From assembly GCA_021399445.1 (NCBI GenBank), contig JAJTUQ010000002.1, forward strand, positions 372,001 through 436,000: DNA of 64,000 nt, given 5' to 3'. The notes beneath the pieces are model-generated. The model did no database searches and was not told the origin of the DNA. It saw nothing but the letters and a program-made list of their open reading frames with translations. Each line of letters begins with the position of its first letter. The stretch's first letter is position 1. The DNA comes from Xylogone sp. PMI_703 (taxonomy: Eukaryota; Ascomycota; Leotiomycetes). Shown piece by piece: positions 33,801 through 43,715 of the stretch. The position numbers and the translations under genes are program-made.

Positions 33801-35803
33801 ATGCAATAGGCTGCGCGGGGTATATAGCATTCTCGTAGAATAAAAGAGCTTCTAAAAAATGTGGTAGGCGCGTATATCTTGGGGCAGCTGCTAAAAGAAG
33901 AGGCTCAAGCGATTTATCCAGTTCACCAACCCCGGTGCTCATTCGAGTAAATGCACTAAATCCCCTTCCGACAATGAAATTGGCTTCCTCAGGAGCAAGT
34001 GACGAAGAGGGCCGCAAGGCGAGTTTTAACTTTCTATGAAGTATTTCGGCGATCCTCGCGTTTGTAGACGGATGTACAGACGTACATTCTAGAACGTCAA
34101 GAAGAGCATTATATTTAGGTAAACAGCGATCGTGCCATGTTTCAACACTGCGATTGTAAACTGCAACGGATGCCTGTTCTGGAAAAGGGGATAGTTCCAG
34201 TCTCTCGAATTTGCTTACCATTTGGTCCTGCCAAGACTGAGGCAAATTGAAAGCGTCTTTTGCCTGCGGACTTGGAAGCACCCCAGACACAACCATGCTA
34301 GGCAATAATACACAAAGGGTATCCCCATTATCAGCATCCGACCAATGTGCTACAATGAATCTATTGACTAGTTAGCATTTTGTATCCTAGAGCCTCAAGT
34401 TATCTCTACCTCTTGAAATATGGCAAAACTATGCTGCGGAAACGCTGCGTATCTGCCCGGCAAAGATAGGAGCAGAATGTTAAGAATAATGGTGCTAATG
34501 GATCGCGGGTCAGAGCGTCCATAAATCCAGATACAAATGGAATCACAGCATCCATTGGTGCATATTGTAAAGTGATGGAAACGCTTAATAGGACTGAGTC
34601 CCAGAAATGACCATCTGCTGCATGTCGGATGTGACCGCTTCCATTTTTCTGGATACATAGTAGGATTCGGGATAACGCCCTTAAAAGAGCCGGCCACTGA
34701 CTGATTCTTGTACCTTTCCTCACTCCGGCCATAACTCCAATCAGCCGCGCTGAGAGTAATATCGAGTACCATCCATAATCACTCTGAGACCCTTCGAAAG
34801 AATCCACAGCAATGTTGGCCTGTTCCAGGACTATGTCTTGAATATCTTTGAAAGTCTCTGCATTTGTATGGTGAATTATAGATGTCAATATACCACAGAG
34901 AACATTCATCCATGTATCCTGAAATTTAGAAGTCTCACATTCTTCCGTGAATGTGGATAGGAGAGATTTATATATCGCAGGTCCTGCAGAATGCACACTA
35001 AAACTGCTTCCTTTCATAGCCTCAGCAAACAAGGTCATCACCCCATGGTAGTAAAGGCCAAAGTGTTTGGCATCCAACATCCTTTGAAGGTCCCTCTGAA
35101 TATGCTCAACAATTAACGGAAGTGATTTCTCCCGGTTACTTGAGGCGCCGGCCTTCTTAATGAGAAAGCTCAAGGCCTCCGCAGCAAATCGTGCGATATG
35201 GGGTTGCTGTTTGGTCTTTCCCAGTAAAGGAGCGATGAGATCATATGTAGGCCGTATGTCGGGTACTAGGAGCCTTGAAAGATACTTGAACAAAAAGGTC
35301 AAGCATGTAAAGCTCCATTCGATTACTTCTACATCTTGAGGTGAAGCAACAATTGAAACAAGTATTTCTAGCGTTTTTGGGTAATGTCGTTCAAAGCGAA
35401 AGCCAAGATCATGTGCAAAGTCTGTCATCAACTCTAGTAAAGGCTCCAGTGATTCTTTCTCTTTTTTCTCGATATGGTTGACCATGGCATCCATGATTTC
35501 CTGCTCGAAATGAAGTATCTGAGGCAGACTGTCGCAATGTGGAAGAACTTTTGGCAGGAAACATGCAAAATCAGCAGACATATTAAGTTCTTGCCATTTC
35601 TCCAATCCGGCCTTGAAATATGATACATTGGTAGAAATATCCTCGATGTCGAGTCCATGGCGCCGCACTCGTCGAACCGGGTCAAGGGCATGGAGTTTTG
35701 CTACCTTGGTCGTGAAAGACTCCCATCGATGGTTTTTCGTATGGGAAGTGCCGGTTTTCCCCTTGCGGATCTTAATGATCCGTCCAGAAGATGCCACAGG
35801 CAT
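27877..35803 (-). CDS. UTP20: U3 snoRNP component Utp20 (DRIM), giant HEAT-repeat protein
   Basis: Two exons, 34410..35803 and 27877..34360, encode 2625 aa, close to yeast Utp20 (about 2490 aa). The 49-nt intron (34361-34409; GTAGAG, CTAAC branch, TAG) splits an arginine codon; the joined sequence reads YFKRFIVAHWSDADN. The start at 35803 (MPVASSGRIIKIRKGK) is preferred to in-frame 35863. The whole chain is helical HEAT-like repeats, with the family block LLKVRENVKERRMHRSSKRK near the end and a very basic lysine-rich nucleolar tail. Utp20 acts in the SSU processome and in 18S rRNA and 60S maturation. The two long frames could be mistaken for two genes. Divergent from the CwfJ gene, 244 bp apart. 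Confidence 0.93.
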
Positions 35804-36047
35804 CGTGGTTGTATTGGATATGCAGAATAACGGAGTTTGAAAGTCCAAGACTGGATTTTCCATAGGCAGAAATTATTTTGCCTAGGCGGTGAGTAGAAAT
35901 TTTCCATTTATGGTCTAGCGGAGCGCTAAGATAAACCTTTCGATAAAGTCCTTATCGCGGATGCCTCTCGCGACAGAAAACGTCGCGCTCCTGCATGTTG
36001 ATGTCACACTGCTACCAATTCACCCATAACGTCTCCTCAATTGCATT
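35804..36047. promoter_or_regulatory. Shared divergent promoter region of UTP20 and CwfJ-like gene
   Basis: Only 244 bp separate the two start codons, so the two genes must share this promoter space. Both products act in RNA processing (rRNA and splicing). No named motif is certain. Confidence 0.45.
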
Positions 36048-37860
36048 ATGGCTGCAAAGATGTAAGCATCTATCTCATCTAATTTTGGTTCTTTTCCTAA
36101 GAACGCGATATTGTTTTATCTTCTCAAGCAACTACTAACTACCATGCAGCATAGTGCTTGGAGACGTCGATGGACAGCTATCAACGGTGTTCAAGAAGCT
36201 TGCAGCTTTACATTCGAAAAACGATTTCTCCTTCGCTATAGTCTCTGGCAATCTTTTTGGAGAGAATGACACCTTAGTCGACGATCTTCTCTCAAATAAG
36301 ATTCCCATACCGCTTCCAACATATTTCACGGTTGGGTCTATCCCTCTACCACAACGGATTGTTGATCGAATCTCAAACGATTTAGAGGTAATACGGTTCA
36401 TCAGCATGACGTAGAGAGCCATTATTTCTTCTTGCTCCTTTTCTCATCTTACCATCTGTAGTAGATTTTGACGAGTTATACAGATATGCCCCAATCTTCT
36501 TTTTCTTGGGAAGCGCAGCATCACCAAAACATCTGAAGGTATAAGAATAGTAACACTTGGAGGTAAAGTTGATAGCACAATTGTTGCAGGTCTATCTAAG
36601 GAACAGTATCTTCCATTCCACACTCTGGATGATGCAAAAACTCTCCGAGGTGCCAATACTGCAGATATCCTCCTTACGTCGGCTTGGCCTGCCTCCATTC
36701 GAGCTGGCTCGAAGATTCCAATTCCAGACACGTTCTCGGAACCTTTAGGGCTGGAACATATTTCAGACCTCTGCACCACACTGAAGCCTCGCTATCATCT
36801 CTCCTCCTCCGGTTTCTTCTATGAGAGAGAGCCATTTTTCCACAATCTATCACCAGATGCACCTGATTCAAGACCAATCACACGATTCATATCACTCGCC
36901 CCGCATGGCAACTCTGCAAAACAAAAATCACTCTATGCTTTCTCTTTTCAGGCAACTGTTGATCTGACAGCTCCACTACCACCGGGCACAACAGCATCTC
37001 CTTTCCAAGCTCGAAGCAGTGGCAACAAGCGAGCTATTCAAGAGACAAGTACATACTCAAGGTTTTCCAGCACTGACGGTAGTCACCATCGGAAACGCGG
37101 TAAGGGTTATAAAGGGCAACGACTGCCACCTCCTGGCCCGGGTGAATGTTTCTTTTGCCTTTCCAACCCTAATATCGCGACCCATTTGATATCGTCCATA
37201 GGTGACGATTCATATCTCACAATTGCCAAAGGTCCATTGACTACATCTGAAACCAATGCTTCAGTCGGCATAGACTTTCCAGCCCATGCTCTGATAATTC
37301 CGTTAACTCATGCCCCCACAATCGCACTTATGGCAGATGAACCAGAGACTGCAAATAGAACCTACTCCGAAATGACTAGATTTAGAGAAGCTTTGCAGAA
37401 AATGATAGCTAAACGTAGCTCAAACAAACTTGGTTCTGTGACATATGAGATTAGCAAGGCGACCGGTATACATACACACTGGCAGTTCCTTCCGGTACCT
37501 GAAGACATGATTCGCAAAGGCCTCGTGGAAGCTGCATTTCATGTTGAGGCTGAAAACCTGTCTTATCCTAGATTTGCTGTCCGAGACCCAGAGGTGGGCA
37601 AAGATGAAGGAGACTTCTTTCGAGTATGGATCTGGGCTCCTCCGATAGATGATGAGGAGAACGGCCGTACAAAATGTCTAACCCTTTCATTCGATGATGA
37701 TGTTAGATTCTCCCTTCAATTCGGTAGAGTCGTCTTAGCGAAACTACTTGGCCTTGAGAAACGGATACAATGGAGGGATTGTGGGCAAACGGAAGAAGAA
37801 GAGAAAAGGGATATTGAGGCGTTTAAGGCAGCATTTGCCGAATTTGACTTCACACTATAA
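36048..37860 (+). CDS. CwfJ/Cwf19-like splicing-associated protein (Drn1/CWF19L1 type)
   Basis: Three exons, 36048..36061, 36150..36387 and 36484..37860, encode 542 aa; introns are 88 and 96 nt. Exon 1 is 14 nt (MAAK plus two bases). The N-terminal domain reads IIVLGDVDGQLSTVFKKL, the metallophosphoesterase-like fold of CWF19L1. The C-terminal CwfJ region contains ECFFCLSNPNIATHLISSIG and FPAHALIIPLTHAPTIALM, then a conserved GIHTHWQFLPVPEDM. A basic linker (KRGKGYKGQRLPPP) joins the two parts. Such proteins bind late spliceosomes or lariats and interact with the debranching enzyme in yeast (Drn1). Only the last 224 codons appear as an isolated frame because no ATG precedes them in exon 3. 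Confidence 0.9.
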
Positions 37861-38089
37861 AAGTTTCTTTATTCCATAAAACTTATTGAAATCTAATGAT
37901 AAATGCCTTCACTAAGAATTAGTCGGCTCTAGATTTATTCTCTGTAAAGAGACACCCCGCCTGGACAACCCGCTCAGGGACTCAGGGAGGAAATGGACAA
38001 TATCTATTAGAGCGTAGATCGCAGTCCAATACAATTATACCTATATTCTCCCGCATTTCATCTTACAATTGAGTCAATTCTGTTAGCAT

Positions 38090-40444
38090 TCAATCCTGCT
38101 GCTTAACACCCCAGCTACCCACGGTTGCCATAGCTTTTTCATCCCCATTCTCTACTCTTTCATCTTCCAGCACTTCGGCCAGGCATCGCCAGGGATTCCT
38201 GCCTCCACCCCATTTCAAGACCCTCTCTTTCATCCTCTCGCCATTATCCCTACTCAAAGAAGCGCCATCTTGGCCAGATGAGAAAACAATTTGCCAAATA
38301 CGCTTAGCGAGTACTCTATCAAAGAGATAGCTGTAATAGGTGCTTCCGTAGCCAAAGAGATGCCCAAAAAATCCCTGCCAGCTGGTTCCAGCAGGATCAG
38401 GAGGGAGGACTCCATACTCTCTCTGAATGCTGTGATAAATATTTGTAGTGTCAAAGGATCTATGAAAGGGTAACTCGGAATGGTAAGCTTGGTCTACCAT
38501 GGAGAGTAGAATTTGATTTTCTGTATCCGATCCTTCAAACTTTTTATCCAGGACGAGTTTCTCCGTAATCATAGAATATGGGAGAGGTTGATCTGTTTCG
38601 TAGTGGCGAGCAAAGAGCGCCAAAACAGAAGGATCGGCTGCGAAATGTTCCATTAATACAGAAGGTAATTCAGCAAAGTCAGTAGCACACCTTGTACCAG
38701 ACACATTCTGTAGCGATGTGCGACCAAGAATTGAATGGATCGCATGGCCCATTTCATGAAAAAGAGTTTGGACCTCTCCAAAACTTAATAGAGAGGGCCG
38801 TTTAGTGTTTGCAGGACTAGTAGCAAAATCACATATTAGGGCTATTGTCGGTAGTTGCTTCAGTGTACCTGAAGATTTGGATGTAGCCATGCCATCGTTA
38901 GAACTTTCTTCAGCTGAAGAAAACAGGCTATTCAAAGACGAAGCCGCCTCTTCTAACTCCGAATTCGTAATTTCTCTAGAACATCGAAGCGTAAAATGAG
39001 CCGGATTAGGCGACTTTCCCGGTCTAGAGAATAAATCGCAATATAACACGGCAACATGACCATCCGTCTCAGATACAATATCAAGACGGCGCACATCGGC
39101 ATTCCACGTCTCCCCCGGCAAAGTTTCATGGGGGACAAAGCGTACTCCATAAAGCTTGGTGAACAACCGAGAAAGGCCCTGCATCACGGTACCTAAGGAG
39201 AAATATGATGATAGGAAATCCGCATTACGAGACCTTGACCGAATTAAGGATAAGATCTGTGTCTGATAGTAGTCCTTATCCCAAGGTTGTAGATGTGCCA
39301 CACTTCCATTAGAAGCTGCCGCCTTTGCTCTAGTAAGCTCTGCCACTTCCACTTCCACGGTACGCTTGTTGTCCTTAGATAGGGCCTGCAGGAACTGGTT
39401 TACAGACTCTGGTGATTTAGCCATCTTATCACCAAGGGACATGTGTGCATATGTCTCATATCCAGATACTTTTGCCAACTCGGCTCTTTTCCTCAATAAC
39501 TCGTCCAGTAGCTGTAATGTCTGTTGAGATGAAGTTCGGCTAGCCATAAATATTTCCCTCCGAACGCTTTCATCACGAACAGAACGTAAAGCTGCTGCTG
39601 CAGGGCCTCCAACCGTTGGCAGGACTACTTTGCCCCAATTGGTGAACTGCCTAACCAATATGGGATCCATTCCCTTCATGCTACTGCTAGGAAAGGATAG
39701 AGTTTCTTTAGCAGGTGCCATATAGTCAATGAAATTCGGTCCAATTTCACTGATCTCTTGTGATAACTTCACAAACTTCTGCCGCTCAGACTCAGGCATA
39801 TCAATAGCGGACTTAGAGAAGTCGTTTTTGAGAATATTTGCTACCACTAGCTCTTCCTCGCTCCACATATTCACAACATCAGGATTGCTCAGTGCGACTT
39901 TCAGCTGTGAATTTAATCCCGTTGTAGTATTGAGGATATTCATATACTCAAACATAATGGAATATGCCCTAGTTGCGGCGGCTTGGATTTTAGGGTCTGG
40001 ATGCGTAGCCCGCACGAAATCTGATAGATCAATGACTCGGCATAGCAAGTCACTCAGCCTGTCCATGTCTCGAGCAACATGCCTGTATTCCTCGGTTGAT
40101 GAAGCATGCAATACTTTATCTACTATCCTCTGCGCCTTTCTTAGGCTCAGATTTGCGAAGGTTTCAAAGCCTTCGGGCCTTGTGAGATATCGATTCTGGA
40201 AGAGTCCCGCGCTGTTAGCTCTATAGCTATGGCGCGAGGACTGGGAGAATTCATTCCAGAAATCTGGAGAGTCAAATATCTGCCGCAGAATCTTATCATC
40301 ATGCTTTGCACTTGGAGCTGTATTATCAACAGGAAGAGAGCGCGAATAGTATGAGGCTGAAGTCGCAATTCGGCGGCGACTGCGCGACAGCTGCCGGATA
40401 CAGCTTGAACAAACCCATGGTCGACGTAAAGCAGACTTGAACAT
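38090..40444 (-). CDS. OCT1: Mitochondrial intermediate peptidase (M3 family)
   Basis: A single exon, 784 aa. The N-terminus is a classic matrix presequence, MFKSALRRPWVCSSCIRQL followed by RSRRRIATSASYYSRS, with many Arg and no acidic residues. The thimet-oligopeptidase-fold core carries the zinc site HEMGH at residues 563-567 (38744-38758) with the following TDFAELPS block as in M3 peptidases, and the C-terminal FGYGSTYYSYLFDR motif. Oct1 trims an octapeptide from imported precursors after MPP cleavage in the mitochondrial matrix. The gene is divergent from the MICOS gene and convergent with the CwfJ-like gene. No intron is evident. Confidence 0.95.
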   Translation of the reverse strand: MFKSALRRPWVCSSCIRQLSRSRRRIATSASYYSRSLPVDNTAPSAKHDDKILRQIFDSPDFWNEFSQSSRHSYRANSAGLFQNRYLTRPEGFETFANLSLRKAQRIVDKVLHASSTEEYRHVARDMDRLSDLLCRVIDLSDFVRATHPDPKIQAAATRAYSIMFEYMNILNTTTGLNSQLKVALSNPDVVNMWSEEELVVANILKNDFSKSAIDMPESERQKFVKLSQEISEIGPNFIDYMAPAKETLSFPSSSMKGMDPILVRQFTNWGKVVLPTVGGPAAAALRSVRDESVRREIFMASRTSSQQTLQLLDELLRKRAELAKVSGYETYAHMSLGDKMAKSPESVNQFLQALSKDNKRTVEVEVAELTRAKAAASNGSVAHLQPWDKDYYQTQILSLIRSRSRNADFLSSYFSLGTVMQGLSRLFTKLYGVRFVPHETLPGETWNADVRRLDIVSETDGHVAVLYCDLFSRPGKSPNPAHFTLRCSREITNSELEEAASSLNSLFSSAEESSNDGMATSKSSGTLKQLPTIALICDFATSPANTKRPSLLSFGEVQTLFHEMGHAIHSILGRTSLQNVSGTRCATDFAELPSVLMEHFAADPSVLALFARHYETDQPLPYSMITEKLVLDKKFEGSDTENQILLSMVDQAYHSELPFHRSFDTTNIYHSIQREYGVLPPDPAGTSWQGFFGHLFGYGSTYYSYLFDRVLAKRIWQIVFSSGQDGASLSRDNGERMKERVLKWGGGRNPWRCLAEVLEDERVENGDEKAMATVGSWGVKQQD

Positions 40445-40642
40445 TCCTCTAATTCACTAAATGTGTGATTTCACAAGCGTTGCAGAAAGTTCAAGATGCG
40501 GTTGAAATCGGAGGTGCGTGGATCATAAAATTATGTATCGGATGTGCATAACGTGCATAAATTCTTCCGACGTCAATCTTTCGATTCCGAATTGAACCTT
40601 AGTCGCGTGGTGTCGATTTTCCAATTTACAGTCAATTGAACC
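40445..40642. promoter_or_regulatory. 198-bp divergent promoter of OCT1 and MIC26-like gene
   Basis: Two mitochondrial genes share this stretch. Visible elements are a tandem 9-mer pair TGTGCATAA/CGTGCATAA (40543-40560) and a GACGTCA ATF/CREB-like core (40569-40575). Function is inferred from position only. Confidence 0.5.
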
Positions 40643-41474
40643 ATGGCAGCCAGACTCTTACTGCGGCGGGTAGGGACAATCTATTCTATCAATCAGATAC
40701 TTATTGACAGTAAATAGCAAATCGCCGCGGGAGCAATCTTTTCCGGTGTCGCTTTGCTTCCAATGTCGACCATGCAAGCAGAATCACCTGAAGGATCAAA
40801 TGTAAGAAGTAGCAAAACACTCAGCTCACCACCCATTCTAACATTCGTTCTAGCCAAGAAAACCTATATATGACGACTATGAAGCTCCTCCACCATACTC
40901 AGCCACGCCAGACTCTCCACCCACCAGGCATTCGGAGAAGCCAACCAAATCTCGCGGTCCAACGCCTACTGATCGCCTTGCCGTTCAGATTGGCAAGGCA
41001 CGGCTTTTTCTGCATGGACATGTTGCTGCTGCCGAAACTAAGGTGAACGAGATAATGGATTCAGCATTAGATCTAGAGTCGAGCTTCACAAGCACCATCG
41101 CCTCACTCGCTCCATCTCCTCAGAGCGGCGAAAAGCTAATGCCTGGTGCTGTATACGTCCTCGTAGCAGCCATGGCAGGAAGTATCGTTACCAGGAATCG
41201 CAATATCATATTGAGAGCCGCCGCGCCACTTGCTGTGGGTGTTGGTGCGGGATGGGCCATCCTGCCGGTTACAATGAGAAACGTCAGTGATCTATTGTGG
41301 AAATATGAGGAAAAGTTCCCCGTTATTGCAAGTAGTCATATCAGAACGAGAGAGAGTATTGAACAGGCTTGGGCAACGGCAAAGGCCCATAGTCAGCATA
41401 CTGTTCACATAATAGATGCAAAGATTGGGGAGGGCAGAGAAGCTGTTGAGAGCTGGGTCAAGAAGGGGAAATAA
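40643..41474 (+). CDS. MICOS complex subunit (Mic26/Mic27, apolipoprotein O family)
   Basis: Three exons, 40643..40669, 40718..40801 and 40854..41474, encode 243 aa; introns are 48 and 52 nt, both phase 0. The protein begins MAARLLLRRQIAAGAIFSGV, a short basic and hydrophobic N-terminus, followed by PRKPIYDDYEAPPPYS, a family hallmark. The downstream part, from TDRLAVQIGKARLFLHGH, holds two hydrophobic segments near YVLVAAMAGSIVTRNRN and AAPLAVGVGAGWAILP, matching the ApoO/MICOS fold. MICOS organises crista junctions in the inner membrane. The frame beginning at 41043 is only the 3' portion. Assignment to the Mic26 versus Mic27 paralogue is uncertain. Confidence 0.85.
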
Positions 41475-42388
41475 AATATTGGCGCCCCAGCAAGGAGATC
41501 GTCAATATTATATTTTGTACAAAATGGAATAGAACAAACAGATTCTCTATTATGGTACATGACAATATGTGGACAGCCCTATTCAATTGCCCCGTGATAA
41601 TCAGGTCAGCTAACATCGTCTATATGTATATCAGGAGTCCGAGAGCAATACCAGCAGTCAAAGTCCTTTGCCAGAACTCCTAAATATCTAGACACAATGG
41701 TATAAACCTATACCCACCGTTCAATGTTATCGTGAGCCTGACATCCACGAACAATAAAAAAATCCAAGAACATATTAAAAAAAATACTGAATACAAAGCT
41801 AGTACCCTACCACATCGAAAAAAACACCCAAGGAAAAAAGAGGAAATATTGAATAGAAGTGGCAAAAAATCCGGCCCATGCCCGTAGCCACGGGGAGCCA
41901 TAGAAAACCGGGCGAAACCGATTTTAGGGAAGAATCCCGCAAAGCCTGTCATTGGGAGTCGATAGGGCTCTCTTTCCACCAGTTGAAAGGCTATTCGACT
42001 AGGTTGCTCATGCGAAGACACTTTATATCTACGGAGCCCACCACAGAGGCTCACGTCTTCACACTACACCACACTCCCTGAGGCTTTGATAGACCTTGCT
42101 TATCTTGGGTTATATGGTAGCTCAAGTGATCGTTGCTGCTGAGACGGAGGTATAGAGGGACGCTAGTGGATTAGTGAGGTTTTTTTCTGTATAGGGGAGA
42201 AAGGCCAAGGATATTGCAGGGATGCGTGCATTTTTTAAAGGATTTAATGAATTCCTGATCAGGCATGCTGTTCAAAGAAGATAGGGCTAATAGCCCAAGC
42301 TTCATATGTCTTAAGACACTTTGATTGTGATTAGATATGAAGCTTAGTCGAAACATCCATCAGGACCCTACTTCCATTGATCACGTTC
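41475..42388. other. Convergent spacer MICOS-ADH
   Basis: 914 bp between two convergent stops. It contains several A-rich runs (near 41750-41860) and short ORFs with no recognisable family. I see no repeat or RNA gene. Confidence 0.45.
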
Positions 42389-43715
42389 CTACAACATTCC
42401 CTCAGTCTCCTTTGAGGTCGCCTCTCGGTCAATAAGAACGACACCCTTCCCAGCTAGCTTTCCAGTCTCGACCAACTCAATCAATTTTGGAATCTCTTCC
42501 AGTCCATTAAATGCCACTGTCTTTACCCTGATGCCCTTTTCAACCACGCATGCCAGCATTCTCTGCGCCTCCCTCCTGTTCGCAGTCAAGCTCCCTTGGA
42601 TAGTCACGTCCCTGAAGATAAATTCCCTGAAAGGCACGGTTACCTCATCCGGCTGCGCAATTTGGATCATTCTACCATGTATCTTTGTGACAGCTGCAGC
42701 CAAGGCAGCGGCAGTTGGGTGGTCTGAGACGTTTATAGTTACATCAGCACCTGTTGATGAAGTTGCCTTTTGTGCCATCTCGGCAACTGCTTCCGTTCCC
42801 TGTCGAGCATCCAGTGTCACATCTGCACCACAGTCGCGACAGAGTTGGAGACCTTCATCTCTGGCATCAATACCGATCACTTTGAGGCCCTGTGCCTTTG
42901 CGAACTATTTGTAGTTAGCACAGACCAAATTCACAAACACGACGCCAATGCTTTACTTACCTGGACACCTAGATGGCCTAAACCACCACCAGCTCCAACA
43001 ATAGCGACCCATTGGCCAGGCTGTAAAGCTGCTTTTACCAAACCACCCCTGCCTAGAAGTTAGTCCAGGAAGTGGTCTCGCAAGCTATCTATTGCTTTCT
43101 ATAACGAACGAGACCGATTAACATACCAAATCGTAATACCAGCACAAGCAAAAGGAGCTGCGCTTCGAAAACTCAGATTATCTGGTAAGTGAGATGCCTC
43201 TCTCCCATCGATAACCACGTAGTCAGCAAAGTTTCCATCTCGTGCAATACCTATCGAAGCCTTGCCGAATCTACAGTACTGTGTCTGGGGATCTGGACCC
43301 GTGCAATCTTCACACTGACCGCATCGTCCGTAGGTGAGACCACAGAGGATTCGGTCCCCTATTTTGAAGTCCGTAATGGAGGATCCAACGGCAGCCACCG
43401 TCCCAGCTCCTTCGTGCGATCCCGTGCACGGAAGATCAGTCGTGAAGATTCCTGAGAGGAGCATGAAGTCTGTGTGACAGAGGGATGCCACGGCTACACG
43501 GACCAGCATCTCCCATGGTTTGAGCTGCGAGGGCTTAGGAGTCGGGACAGTGTGGATTTTGTATGGTTTATTATACTGTCATAATATTAATCAGGGAAAC
43601 TTGTAAAAGAGTAGAGTAGATAATATCTTATTGTTTTGAGATATCAATAGACGAAAAGAAACTCTACCTCTACTACTTGACATGCTAACATAGTCTCCGG
43701 AATATTCGCTGCCAT
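42389..43715 (-). CDS. Zinc-containing alcohol dehydrogenase (ADH family)
   Basis: Four exons, 43668..43715, 43127..43575, 42961..43048 and 42389..42904, encode 366 aa; introns are 92, 78 and 56 nt. The start MAANIPETMLACQVVE is joined to YNKPYKIHTVPTP. Catalytic zinc ligands are visible: Cys49 in SLCHTD and His70/Glu71 in SHEGAG. A structural zinc Cys cluster follows (CGQCEDC with a later Cys). The Rossmann NAD site is VAIVGAGGGLGHLGV. It resembles yeast Adh1-type or related propanol-preferring enzymes in size and motifs; the real substrate is not decided by sequence. Each exon boundary lies in a conserved block and splicing restores it. Neighbours give no pathway clue. Confidence 0.9.
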
